Part shown: positions 54,210 to 63,222 of the stretch, one piece after another
How the letters are laid out: each line of letters opens with the position of its first letter
Numbering within the stretch: position 1 is the first letter of the stretch
Assembly: GCF_030123325.1 (NCBI RefSeq)
Contig: NZ_CP126106.1
Span: forward strand, 3,190,001 to 3,254,000
Source of the DNA: Peribacillus simplex
Lineage (GTDB): Bacteria > Bacillota > Bacilli > Bacillales > DSM-1321
Reading direction: 5' to 3'
DNA: 64,000 bases
Position numbers and translations under genes: made by a program
Notes under the pieces: model-generated
What the model was told of the DNA's origin: nothing
What the model saw: the letters and a program-made list of their open reading frames with translations, nothing else
The model's database searches: none

Positions 54210-54719
54210 TTGACTAAATATACGATAGACGAAAAATTACATGCAGTTTTAGAGTACTTAGAAGGAAAAAAATCCTATAAATCCATTGCACAAGAAAGAA
54301 ATGTAGGTTTATCCCCTCTGAAAAGATGGGTCGCTCGCTATCTAAAACATGGGATGGAAGGACTTGCTTCATCCTATACAAATTACACTCTGCCCTTTAA
54401 ACTAGAGGTACTTAAATATATGAACGAATATGGGGCATCGATCAACGAGACCGCTGTACACTATAACCTTCCTTCCGATTCTACACTTTTGAATTGGGCA
54501 AATCAGTTTAAGGAAGGCGGTATAGACGCCCTTAAACCAAAGAAAAAGGGGCGTCTATCCATGAAAAAAGAAACCAAGAAAACATCGCCAGCTAATGGCT
54601 CTCAAGAAGCACTTCTTGCCGAATTAGAATACTTACGTGCAGAGAATGCCTATCTAAAAAAGTTGAATGCCTTAGTTCAAGAAAAGGAAGCCTTACAAAG
54701 AAAGAAAAAGCGAAAGTAG
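54210..54719 (+). CDS. IS3-family transposase OrfA
   Basis: This 169-residue DNA-binding half has two HTH segments (about 10-50, YKSIAQERNVGLSPLKRWVA; about 60-110, SINETAVHYNLPSDSTLLNWA). A C-terminal leucine-zipper-like coiled coil (LLAELEYLRAENAYLKKL) follows. The start is the TTG at 54210, 9 bases after GGAGGT. The end overlaps the orfB reading frame at the slippage site. Confidence 0.88.
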   Translation: MTKYTIDEKLHAVLEYLEGKKSYKSIAQERNVGLSPLKRWVARYLKHGMEGLASSYTNYTLPFKLEVLKYMNEYGASINETAVHYNLPSDSTLLNWANQFKEGGIDALKPKKKGRLSMKKETKKTSPANGSQEALLAELEYLRAENAYLKKLNALVQEKEALQRKKKRK

Positions 54720-55558
54720 TCCATGAACTAAGGAAACAATTTGATTTAAATCTGCTTCTATCCATTTCTAAAATGGCACGGAGTACGTACTATTATTGGG
54801 TAAACGCCTTCGGGCGTGAGGATAAATACACAGAAATTAAATCACTTATCAAAGAGATTTTCCATACGCATAAAGGGCGTTATGGGTATCGGCGTATCAC
54901 CCTAGAATTACGTAACCGAGGTGCTCGCATCAATCATAAAACAGTTCTCCGATTGATGAATGAACTAGGATTGAAGTCATTGGTTCGCATGAAGAAATAT
55001 CGTTCGTACAAAGGGAACATCGGCAAGATTGCGCCCAACATTCTAGCACGTGATTTCAAGGCGGCAAAGTCCAATGAAAAATGGGTGACAGACGTCACCG
55101 AATTCCATCTAGCTGGGGAGAAACTATACTTATCGGCCATTCTTGATTTGTTTAATGGTGAAATCATCGCCTATAATATCGAATCTCGGCCTGTTTATCC
55201 GCTCGTTTCCAAAATGCTGGATAAAGCCTTTGATCGCTTGGAATCGAAAGATTCACCCATTCTCCATTCAGATCAGGGCTGGCATTATCAGATGAAACAA
55301 TACTCGCATGATTTGAAAAGACATAACATTACACAAAGCATGTCCCGCAAAGGAAATTGTCTCGATAATGCGGTCATTGAAAACTTCTTTGGCTTATTAA
55401 AATCCGAATTACTCTATCTTCAAGAATTTGAAAGCATGGAGCATTTCAAACAAGAACTAGAAGAATATATCCATTACTACAATCATCAGCGAATCAAGGT
55501 AAAATTAAAAGGCATGAGCCCGGTAGATTACCGGGTTCATGCCCTCAAGGCTGCCTAA
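54704..55558 (+). CDS. IS3-family transposase OrfB (DDE integrase)
   Basis: The frame is open from the slippage site and contains an internal ATG at 54773 (261 residues from there). The HTH_21-like start has GRYGYRRITLELRNRG. The integrase core shows the DDE residues in KWVTDVTEFHL, HSDQGWHYQ and NCLDNAVIENFFGLLKSE, and it ends INYYN/HQRIKVKLKGMSP-like. It is probably made mainly as an OrfAB fusion. Confidence 0.9.
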   Translation, partial: EKAKVVHELRKQFDLNLLLSISKMARSTYYYWVNAFGREDKYTEIKSLIKEIFHTHKGRYGYRRITLELRNRGARINHKTVLRLMNELGLKSLVRMKKYRSYKGNIGKIAPNILARDFKAAKSNEKWVTDVTEFHLAGEKLYLSAILDLFNGEIIAYNIESRPVYPLVSKMLDKAFDRLESKDSPILHSDQGWHYQMKQYSHDLKRHNITQSMSRKGNCLDNAVIENFFGLLKSELLYLQEFESMEHFKQELEEYIHYYNHQRIKVKLKGMSPVDYRVHALKAA

Positions 55559-55785
55559 TTAAATAAAGTGTCTAACTTTTTGGGTTCACTTCAGTTCTGG
55601 TTCTCTTATTTTATCATCCGGTGACAATAAGCTTTTGAAACAATAGTAGTAATGCTGCTTTTTATAAGACAAATCCAATTTCTCTAGTACTCCCACTTTT
55701 GTATCTATTATTCATTTTCCTTGAGCTTGAATTAAGTCATAATTAAGGTTTTTGCAATATTTTACTTCTCCAATTTCACTACTTT

Positions 55786-56733
55786 TTATGGGCATGAAAC
55801 GATCAGCTCTAAATTACCTTTAATTTCAAAATCCCCTAAATCGAACGGCAGAATAAAGTGGTCTCCTTTTTTGATTAAAGATGTTCCTTCTGCTGTCTTA
55901 ATTTGACCGTTTCCTTCGATTACACTTACTAATTGAAACCTTTCGTTTTGTGAATAAGAAAAAGAACCATTTATTTCCCATTTATAAACAGAGAAATACT
56001 CTGAATCTATAAATTTTGTAATCACTGCCTCATCTTTTTTTATCACCATACAGACTGTTTCTTTTAATTCATGAGGAATTATTGTCACTTCAATCGCTTT
56101 ATCCAAATGTAGTTCTCTCAAGTTACCATTACTGTCGACACGGTCATAATCATAGACACGGTAAGTGGAGTCAGAGCTTTGTTGTATTTCCAAAACAAGG
56201 ATTCCTTTACCAAGAGAATGTATCGTACCAGCTGGTACATAGAAAAAGTCACCCGGTTTAATTTTTACTCTTTTAAGCAAACGGTCCCATTGCTTATTTT
56301 CAATCATGTTTATTAATTCTTCCTTTGTATTTGCATTATGCCCAAGTACAATCTCTGAATCTTCTTCGCAGTGGATTATATACCAGCATTCTGTTTTACC
56401 CTGCGTACCATTTTCCTTGTTATTAGCATTTTCATCGTTAGGATGCACTTGTATAGATAAATCATTATTCGCATCTAAAATTTTTGTTAAAAGTGGAAAA
56501 TCCCCCTTTTTCATTCCACCAAAAATCCCAGGGTATTTCCCCCAAAGTTCTCCTAGGGAAAGGCCTTTAAATTCACCTGCACTTACAACACTTTGCCCAT
56601 TTGGATGGGCAGAAATGGCCCAGCATTCACCAGTATTTTGTGAAGGAATGTTGTAATGAAATTTGTCTTGTAACGCAGTGCCTCCCCAAATTTTTTCTTT
56701 GAAAACCGGTTGTAAAAATATTGGGTGCTTCAA
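55786..56733 (-). CDS. manA: Mannose-6-phosphate isomerase, class I
   Basis: This 315-residue zinc enzyme interconverts fructose-6-phosphate and mannose-6-phosphate. It has an early KEKIWGGTAL segment, the zinc ligands in LSIQVHPNDENA and KTECWYII, and the second cupin part with PAGTIHSLGKG. It begins at a TTG. It supplies the first step toward GDP-mannose and GDP-fucose, beside manC. The phosphomannomutase needed between them is not in the window. Only the IS3 element and short spacers separate it from manC, so the two may once have been one operon. Confidence 0.93.
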   Translation of the reverse strand: MKHPIFLQPVFKEKIWGGTALQDKFHYNIPSQNTGECWAISAHPNGQSVVSAGEFKGLSLGELWGKYPGIFGGMKKGDFPLLTKILDANNDLSIQVHPNDENANNKENGTQGKTECWYIIHCEEDSEIVLGHNANTKEELINMIENKQWDRLLKRVKIKPGDFFYVPAGTIHSLGKGILVLEIQQSSDSTYRVYDYDRVDSNGNLRELHLDKAIEVTIIPHELKETVCMVIKKDEAVITKFIDSEYFSVYKWEINGSFSYSQNERFQLVSVIEGNGQIKTAEGTSLIKKGDHFILPFDLGDFEIKGNLELIVSCP

Positions 56734-57215
56734 CCTTCTTCAAACCCTCTCCATATTTTTTAATAATATTACAAACAACCAAAACATCTACTAAATATGA
56801 TTATTTTATGGAGAACTTGAAGAATCGGTAACGTTGCATCTGCGGAATTGTAGCACAAAAAAGTTAGCCAATATACGAAGCTATAAGAATTCATATCCGT
56901 CTTCACTTAATTACACCCAAATAGAAAAAAGACCTGGATCAACTCCAAGTCCTTTCTGCTAAACGTTTGCTACAATATTATATTTTCCCTAACCTAGATT
57001 ACCCTGATTAGATTTGTTAAGATGCTACATCCACTGACATTCAGTTCGGTATGGCCCGCTTAATATGCGTTTCAATCAAGTTGACAAGCTTGCTAGACCA
57101 ACTGACAGGTAAGTGCTGACTGTTCCAATTCACCTATATGAAGAGCATCAATAAGTTGAGCAACTTATGTGTAAAAAGATAAAGATAGTAATAAAAATAT
57201 CTCCACCATATTAAT
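56734..57215. other. 480-base stretch without a gene
   Basis: No supported open frame. It marks the right edge of the glycan island; sequence to its right is core-type. Confidence 0.4.
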
Positions 57216-57251
57216 AAAAGCTATATGTCCTTAAGGACATATAGCTTTTTA
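57216..57251 (-). terminator. Intrinsic terminator of the ABC exporter gene
   Basis: AAAAGCTATATGTCC-TTAA-GGACATATAGCTTTTT is a perfect 15-bp stem with T tail, just past the stop at 57252. Confidence 0.9.
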
Positions 57252-58967
57252 TCATTTTTGAAATTGTAATTGATGCAGATTGGCAAAAATGCCCCCCTGC
57301 TTGAGTAAGTCATCGTGACCGCCCTCTTCAGCAATTCCTTCTTCCGTAACAACGACGATCTTGTCAGCGTTTCGAATGGTTGCCAAACGGTGTGCGATGA
57401 TTAACGTAGTTCTGTTTTCAGCTAGTTCAGTAAGAGCCTGCTGAATGATTCTTTCCGTCTCGGTATCGAGTGCAGAGGTTGCCTCATCGAGAATTAATAT
57501 TGGCGGATTTTTTAAAAACATCCTTGCTATTGCAATCCGTTGTTTTTGTCCCCCCGATAATTTCAAGCCGCGTTCACCTATTTGAGTCTCATAGCCTTCT
57601 GGAAGTCCTTCAATGAAAGTCTCCAAATGGGCTTTCCTTGCAGCTTCTTGAATTTGTTCATCCGATGCGCCAAGCATTCCGTACGCAATGTTCTCTTTTA
57701 CGGTTCCCGTGAATAGAAACACGTCTTGCTGGACAATGCCAATTTGTGAGCGCAATGACTTTTTCGTCATCTCACGAATATCAATTCCATCAATGGAAAT
57801 CGAGCCGGCATTAACATCATAAAATCTTGGGATCAATGAACATATGGTCGTTTTCCCAGCTCCTGAAGGCCCGACAAAGGCTATGGTTTCACCCGCTTTA
57901 ACTGTTAGATCAATACCTTTTAAAACCGGTTTTTTGTCTTCATAGTTAAAAGAAACGTCTTTAAAGGAAATATCACCCAAAAGGGCGGTTACCTCAATTG
58001 CATCCTTTTTATCCACGACATCAGGCGCGATATCCAGAAGTTCCGTAAAACGTTTAAAGCCGGCCATCCCTTTAGGATAAAGTTCCATCAACGCACTGAT
58101 TTTGTCGATCGGCTTAAATAATACGTTAACGTATAAGACGAATGCAACCAGTTCACCATAAGAGAGCTGCCCATGAAAAGTTAGCCAAGCTCCTATCACC
58201 AACACGGCAAGGGTCATAAACCTCGTCATCATGTAAATGCCTGATAAGCTAAGGGACATTACCTTATATCCAAGAAGTTTCGCTTTACGGAATTTGCGAT
58301 TATTAGCAGAAAACCTTTTCATTTCATATGTTTCATTAGTAAAGGATTGGACAACCCTCACCCCTGAGACGCTATCTTCCACACGGGCATTTACGTCGGC
58401 AACTTCTGTATACATTTTTTTCCACGCTTTATTCATCTTTAAATTACTAATGACAATTAAAAAAACGAGGAACGGTAAAATACAAACCGATATGAGTGCC
58501 AATTTCACATTGATTGTCAACATAATCCAAAATGCACCTATAAAAGTCATGAAGGCAATGAATAAATCTTCAGGACCATGGTGAGCAAGTTCACCAATAT
58601 CGAACAGATCATTGGTTATGCGGCTCATGATATGGCCGGTTTTCGTGTTATCAAAAAAACGAAAAGATTGTTTTTGCACATGCTCAAATAATTCCTCACG
58701 CATATCAGTCTCAATATTGATACCCAATTTGTGACCCCAATACCCTACGATGAACTGTAAGAAGGTACTAATGATATAAAGGAGGAACAAACCGGCACTT
58801 ACCGAAACAATTGCAGACCAATCGTCGCCAGGCAGCAGTGTATCTATAAACCACTGAACAGCTAGCGGAAATGCAAGTTCAAGTACAGCCACGACCACTG
58901 CACTGAAAAAATCAATAATAAATAACCGCTTATGCGGCAGGTAATATGAAGCAAAACGTCGAATCAT
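57252..58967 (-). CDS. ABC exporter half-transporter (YwjA-like)
   Basis: This 571-residue protein has a six-helix membrane domain (about 1-310) fused to an ATPase domain. Walker A is GPSGAGKTT, the Q loop is GIVQQDVFLFTG, the signature is LSGGQKQR, Walker B is ILILDEATSALD, and the switch His is in IIAHRLATI. It is a homodimeric exporter of lipids or drugs. The sequence recalls YwjA of B. subtilis, though I cannot prove orthology. The ATG at 58967 follows GGAG 9 bases upstream; earlier in-frame codons lack a site. Confidence 0.9.
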   Translation of the reverse strand: MIRRFASYYLPHKRLFIIDFFSAVVVAVLELAFPLAVQWFIDTLLPGDDWSAIVSVSAGLFLLYIISTFLQFIVGYWGHKLGINIETDMREELFEHVQKQSFRFFDNTKTGHIMSRITNDLFDIGELAHHGPEDLFIAFMTFIGAFWIMLTINVKLALISVCILPFLVFLIVISNLKMNKAWKKMYTEVADVNARVEDSVSGVRVVQSFTNETYEMKRFSANNRKFRKAKLLGYKVMSLSLSGIYMMTRFMTLAVLVIGAWLTFHGQLSYGELVAFVLYVNVLFKPIDKISALMELYPKGMAGFKRFTELLDIAPDVVDKKDAIEVTALLGDISFKDVSFNYEDKKPVLKGIDLTVKAGETIAFVGPSGAGKTTICSLIPRFYDVNAGSISIDGIDIREMTKKSLRSQIGIVQQDVFLFTGTVKENIAYGMLGASDEQIQEAARKAHLETFIEGLPEGYETQIGERGLKLSGGQKQRIAIARMFLKNPPILILDEATSALDTETERIIQQALTELAENRTTLIIAHRLATIRNADKIVVVTEEGIAEEGGHDDLLKQGGIFANLHQLQFQK

Positions 58968-59185
58968 CAAATTTTTCTCCTTTTTTACATATATTAAGGA
59001 GTATAATTCCATATTCAATATTCAGCAAGCATTTCAGAACCCTCGAGTACATATTATGGTAAAATCATCTATATAAAACAGCCCAACCCGGCTCATGCAA
59101 TCTATTAAATGAAGGAGTGAATCCAGTGTAAAAAATAACCATTCTAAATATTCATGAACTTTATTTTCGTAAAAGGATGGTATTC

Positions 59186-60427
59186 ATGAAAAACACATCG
59201 TTTCAATGCCTTTGGATTGGTCAGGCGTTTGCAAATCTAGGGGATATATTTTATGTAGTCGGGTTGATTTCACTATTATATACCTTGACGGGATCTGCCT
59301 TTTATTTGAGTTTGCTTCCGTTCACTACAACGATTTTTCGGTTTATAAGCAGTTTCCTTGCCCCCCTCGTCATTGACAGGTTTCCTTTAAAAAGAATCCT
59401 TGTACAATCTCAAGGGTGGAAAACCATCTTACTCGTTTTACTAGGAATCTATATAACAAGTTTCAATCATGGTTTTTCTGTTGCCGTCATTTTCTTCATT
59501 GCCTTGATTTCATTATTGGATGGAGTCGCTGCCCCGGTCAGCGCAGCTTTGGTTCCTCAATTGGTTCCAAAAGATGAATGGATGAAAGCGAATGGTTTCT
59601 TGAATGTGATCACCCAGACCATCTTTGTAGCAGGATGGCCACTAGGTTCCGTCTTATTGATAAGCACCAACAGCAGCATCATCATTTGGCTTACGGCCAT
59701 GTTTTTTGCCGTTTCAACGATCTATACAGTGAGAATCGAAATCTCTGAACAACCGACGGACCCTGTTGCTCCGACAAACTGGGGTTCCATTAAATCCGGA
59801 TGGGTTGCGATTCGCCAAACCCCAACTATCCGTATACTCATTTCCATTGATTTTATAACTACTTTAGCTTCAAGCGTGTGGGTGGCTGCCGTTATCTATT
59901 TATATGTAGAACAGAACCTGCAACTTGGTGAGGAGTGGTGGGGATACATTAACACAAGCTACTTTGTCGGCATGATTGTCAGTGGATTGATCGTCATCCG
60001 TTTTGCCAGGTTACTAGAAAAATATATTGGCTTCTTCATCACTTTAGGGCTATTTCTCAGTTCACTGCTGATCCTGCTTTTTGGAACTACCAGTATTCCA
60101 GCTTTGGCTTTGCTGCTGGCATGCCTGTACGGTCTGCCAGAACAAATCCGGGAAGTGATCTACACCAAGCTATTCCAAGACCATGCAGCGGAAAAGACTC
60201 TTGCAAAAATTCATGCCGTTTGGGGAGCGGTCATCAATCTTACATTTGCCGGCTCTGTCTTACTATTAGGCTATATATCGGAAACATACAGTGTCAAAAC
60301 AACGTTCCAATTTTCTTCCAGCCTGATATTCCTTGCCTTCCTTTATGCAATGTTTAAAAGGAAGGACCTACAAGGGAAAAAATGTGATCAATCACTGTCA
60401 AGTCAGTCATCTAATATTCCTAGATGA
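59186..60427 (+). CDS. MFS transporter
   Basis: This 413-residue protein has 12 predicted membrane helices. It begins with FQCLWIGQAFANLGDIFYVV and has the characteristic RFPLKRILVQSQ loop between helices 2 and 3. It belongs to the macrolide-efflux-like MFS group by general look. The substrate is unknown. The ATG at 59186 is placed after AAAAGGATGG. It is divergent from the ABC exporter and ended by the terminator at 60451. Confidence 0.85.
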   Translation: MKNTSFQCLWIGQAFANLGDIFYVVGLISLLYTLTGSAFYLSLLPFTTTIFRFISSFLAPLVIDRFPLKRILVQSQGWKTILLVLLGIYITSFNHGFSVAVIFFIALISLLDGVAAPVSAALVPQLVPKDEWMKANGFLNVITQTIFVAGWPLGSVLLISTNSSIIIWLTAMFFAVSTIYTVRIEISEQPTDPVAPTNWGSIKSGWVAIRQTPTIRILISIDFITTLASSVWVAAVIYLYVEQNLQLGEEWWGYINTSYFVGMIVSGLIVIRFARLLEKYIGFFITLGLFLSSLLILLFGTTSIPALALLLACLYGLPEQIREVIYTKLFQDHAAEKTLAKIHAVWGAVINLTFAGSVLLLGYISETYSVKTTFQFSSSLIFLAFLYAMFKRKDLQGKKCDQSLSSQSSNIPR

Positions 60428-60450
60428 TGCATTCCATTCGATTCACCAAT

Positions 60451-60485
60451 AAAAAGGAGCCTTGGTTTTCCATGGCTCCTTTTTT
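60451..60485 (+). terminator. Intrinsic terminator
   Basis: AAAAAGGAGCC pairs with GGCTCCTTTTTT across a 12-base loop, directly after the MFS stop. Confidence 0.85.
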
Positions 60486-60631
60486 ATGTTTCAAAGGCCC
60501 TTCGAAGAATATTATCTCTCTTTAAAATCTTGCTTGGTGTGATTGGCTTGCCCCTGATTAAAGCTGCTGCACGACCAAACAAGGAAAAAAAATATATAGC
60601 GCTTCTTTTCACCATCTGGCACCCATTCATC

Positions 60632-61894
60632 CTATTTTATAATCCAGATATTCTTATCTATAAACGCCCAATTCTGCGGGAATTCCAAACCAATCTGCCA
60701 ATAAGTTGCACCTACCAGTTCAAATGCATCAATCATTTCATATTTTGCGCTTATCGATCGAATATCTTCAAACCAAACGACATGGTTCGAATTCTCACTT
60801 CGATAAGAATAGGTAGGTGAAGCCGCTGAAGTGTCAAAGGTTATTTCAGTGCCGGTTGCAATGGCAAGATTTTGGGCATTTTGAGCTGATAATGCTTTCG
60901 TCTCGTTGCTTGGTACTATCCAATCGTATCCATACATCGGAAATGCCGACTGCAGTTTATAATCAGGTATGGTCGACAAAGCATAACGAAGAACCTCTCC
61001 CATCCACCAAAGTGGGGAAATGGGTTCAGGCGGGCCAGTTGGATACCCATAGTCAATGGTCATCACGGCAACAAGGTCGGCTGCCTCTCCGATCCCCCGA
61101 TAATCATGTCCACCTACAATTCGATTATCAGGATTATCCGCTGTTTTTGCATGTACGTTCACATGCAGGATCAGTTCGTTTAACCCCTCCTTCAATGCTT
61201 TTAAAAAAAGCACATAATCTGAACGCCTGGCAGGTGGGATGAATTCGATGTCCATACTGACACCGCCATAGCCTTTCTCCCTAACGAAATTCAGCATACT
61301 ATTGATTAAATTCGCTCTGTATACTGAACTGGCAAGGACATCACCAGCCAAATCAGCATCAAAATCACCATCTTGAAAGTTCCGGATCATCAGTAGCGGC
61401 TTCACACCTGTCTGCTCGCATTTCGCAATAAGAGGGAGATCATCACCATCAACGTATGCATTTCCTTCCCTTGTAAACGAATAAGCTACAATGGCTAAAT
61501 ATGATAATTTATCACCATTCTGCTCAAGTGTTTCAAACACTACTCCACCTGAAGTCGGGAAGGCAAAACCCAGCGTAATCAATTGATTTTTGTAAGGGGA
61601 CGGAATCAACATTTCCGTACCGACTTTTAGCGAGTTTGCAACGATTCCTGGATTGGCCTCCAAGATTGCCGCTGCACTTGTACCAAAACGACTGCCGATT
61701 CTAGTAAGGGTATCCTGACTTTTAATTAGATACCTTCGATTCACCGCTTTTTCATTAGGAATATACAATGCCAGGCCAGGAACCAAATTTGTTGATTCCA
61801 ATCCGTTGACTTCAATTATCTTCGATGGGTCAACTTTATTTTTCGTGGCAATTCCCCAAAGACTGTCGCCTTTTTTCACAATAACGATCGTCAT
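60632..61894 (-). CDS. LysM-GH18 spore peptidoglycan hydrolase (YaaH/SleL-like)
   Basis: This 420-residue protein has two LysM domains (about 2-47 and 53-98, with KKGDSLWGIATKN and SQDTLTRIGSRFG), then a glycoside hydrolase family 18 barrel (about 105-420). The catalytic strand is GGVSMDIEFIPP, keeping Asp-x-Glu; YGYPTGPPEPISP and the late TYWQIGLEFPQNW fit the barrel. Relatives YaaH and SleL are spore proteins that act on cortex muramic-lactam peptidoglycan during germination. There is no signal peptide, as in those proteins. The start follows GGAGGG. Confidence 0.9.
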   Translation of the reverse strand: MTIVIVKKGDSLWGIATKNKVDPSKIIEVNGLESTNLVPGLALYIPNEKAVNRRYLIKSQDTLTRIGSRFGTSAAAILEANPGIVANSLKVGTEMLIPSPYKNQLITLGFAFPTSGGVVFETLEQNGDKLSYLAIVAYSFTREGNAYVDGDDLPLIAKCEQTGVKPLLMIRNFQDGDFDADLAGDVLASSVYRANLINSMLNFVREKGYGGVSMDIEFIPPARRSDYVLFLKALKEGLNELILHVNVHAKTADNPDNRIVGGHDYRGIGEAADLVAVMTIDYGYPTGPPEPISPLWWMGEVLRYALSTIPDYKLQSAFPMYGYDWIVPSNETKALSAQNAQNLAIATGTEITFDTSAASPTYSYRSENSNHVVWFEDIRSISAKYEMIDAFELVGATYWQIGLEFPQNWAFIDKNIWIIK

Positions 61895-62023
61895 TCAAAA
61901 CCCTCCAAACTCCCTCCAAAAAAGTTTATGTCATTCAGGTAATTGGATAGAACGCATTATCACATTTCCTAATGATGATAACTTCTTTTTTAAATGTTAT
62001 TTTAACTGGAATGAAGGATCACT

Positions 62024-62054
62024 AAAAAAAAGAGGCTGTCCTAAGGGACAACCG
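62024..62054 (-). terminator. Intrinsic terminator of the SDR gene
   Basis: Read leftward, GGTTGTCC-CTTA-GGACAGCC is followed by TCTTTTTTTT, about 50 bases past the stop at 62103. Confidence 0.8.
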
Positions 62055-62102
62055 CAAGCTATAAGCCATCAGTCGATTTTTCGTTTCACATACTCCCATA
62101 CT

Positions 62103-62852
62103 TCAAAGTAAATTCTTAATATCGTAGAACTTCCCATTCTCCAAATCTTCCGCTTCAAGAAGCTGCAAAAGTTTACCTGCCACAAATTCGGGGCTTCTTA
62201 ACATGCCCTTTTCTTTATATTCATGAAATTTGTCTCGATCGGAAAAGTCCCGTTCGTCTGCTGAGCGGATTGTCCCTTGCATCTCCGTATCCATTACACC
62301 TGGTGAAAAAGAAATGAGAGACGTAGGGAAAGATGTTTTATCCTGCTCCAACCCTGCAACCCGTGTGAACATTTCTAGCCCAGCCTTAGTGCTGCAATAG
62401 GCTGCCCAGCCATGGTAAGGGTTTTTTGCTGCTCCTGAAGATATGTTGACCAATACCTTCTTTCTGTTCCAGTCCTTTGTCTGTTTAACGAATTCATCAG
62501 CCAATACGATGGGTGCCATGAAATTCACCCGCATGCTTGTTTCCAAATTTACTATTCCAAGGTTTCCTACCGGCTTTATCGGTTCAATGACACCTGCATT
62601 ATTAATGAAATAAATGTCACTTGCTTCATCGACAGCAGCAAGAATCTCATTGACTAAGGTAGGTAACTTTTCAGTTTCATTCAAGTCCATCGAAATAAAT
62701 GTAAGTTTCGTCCCGGATCTATCAGCAATCCGCTGCATTTCAGGATGGGCTGTACGGGAAACTAAAAAGCAATGATCACTCGTCCGCAAACATCCTTTGG
62801 CGATGGCAGCACCTAAACCTTTTGAAGCTCCTGTGATTATAAACGTTTTCAC
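62103..62852 (-). CDS. Short-chain dehydrogenase (YueD-like benzil reductase type)
   Basis: This 249-residue Rossmann enzyme has the NADP loop TGASKGLGAAIA, the NNAG motif INNAGVIEP, catalytic Ser in NISSGAAKNPY and the YCSTKAG (Tyr-x3-Lys) pair, then SPGVMDTEMQ. It closely resembles the (S)-benzoin-forming benzil reductases (YueD) of Bacilli; the natural substrate is unclear. The start is a GTG after AAAGGGGG. Confidence 0.9.
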   Translation of the reverse strand: MKTFIITGASKGLGAAIAKGCLRTSDHCFLVSRTAHPEMQRIADRSGTKLTFISMDLNETEKLPTLVNEILAAVDEASDIYFINNAGVIEPIKPVGNLGIVNLETSMRVNFMAPIVLADEFVKQTKDWNRKKVLVNISSGAAKNPYHGWAAYCSTKAGLEMFTRVAGLEQDKTSFPTSLISFSPGVMDTEMQGTIRSADERDFSDRDKFHEYKEKGMLRSPEFVAGKLLQLLEAEDLENGKFYDIKNLL

Positions 62853-62987
62853 GGCATTTCCCCCTTTTATGGATATAAACTATTGTACCAAAATGGAGTT
62901 CGGAATGGTCTTACCACGAACCATGACTTGGTTATACTTTATGGTTTTTTACTGCTACTGGATTGAAGAAATTAACGACACCCTGCC

Positions 62988-63075
62988 GAAAAACTGGCTA
63001 GCCAAGACCCCGCAAGATGCTTGCTTTGATGAGGCTTAGCTGACAGTCCGTCGAATGGGAGCGGATTTCTGAAAT
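62988..63075 (-). repeat. Second dispersed repeat, copy 2 (inverted)
   Basis: On the minus strand it reads CAGAAATCCGCTCCC near its start and GGTCTTGGCTAGCCAG near its end, parallel to 4751-4826. No terminal inverted repeats or target duplication are evident. Confidence 0.65.
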
Positions 63076-63143
63076 CAGGCTAGAACTTTTTTTGAGGGTT
63101 TGTAAAATTTGAACGCTGATTGGAACGTTTTTCAAATACAAAA

Positions 63144-63184
63144 AACTGCAGGCAAACTCGTCTTCTGCGAATTTGTCTACAGTC
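63144..63184 (-). terminator. Intrinsic terminator of the cardiolipin synthase gene
   Basis: Read leftward, ACTGTAGACAAATTCG pairs with CGAGTTTGCCTGCAGT (two G-U pairs, one mismatch) and TTTTTT follows. It lies 40 bases past the stop at 63223. Confidence 0.8.
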
Positions 63185-63222
63185 TGAGCGCCCTATATAA
63201 TAATGGTCCGCAACTTTAAAAA

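Larger units (their letters stand above)
54157..55593 (+). mobile_element. Complete IS3-family (IS150-like) insertion sequence
   Basis: The 1,437-bp element is bounded by imperfect 25-bp inverted repeats (TGAACTGCACCCC...GTTAGACA at 54157-54181; TGTCTAAC...GGGTTCACTTCA at 55569-55593). It is flanked by the direct triplet GTT (54154-54156 and 55594-55596), fitting the 3-bp duplication of this family. Both orfA and orfB are intact, with a G-AAA-AAG slippage site at 54704-54710 joining them by a -1 shift. It looks recently active and sits between manC and manA. Confidence 0.9.
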
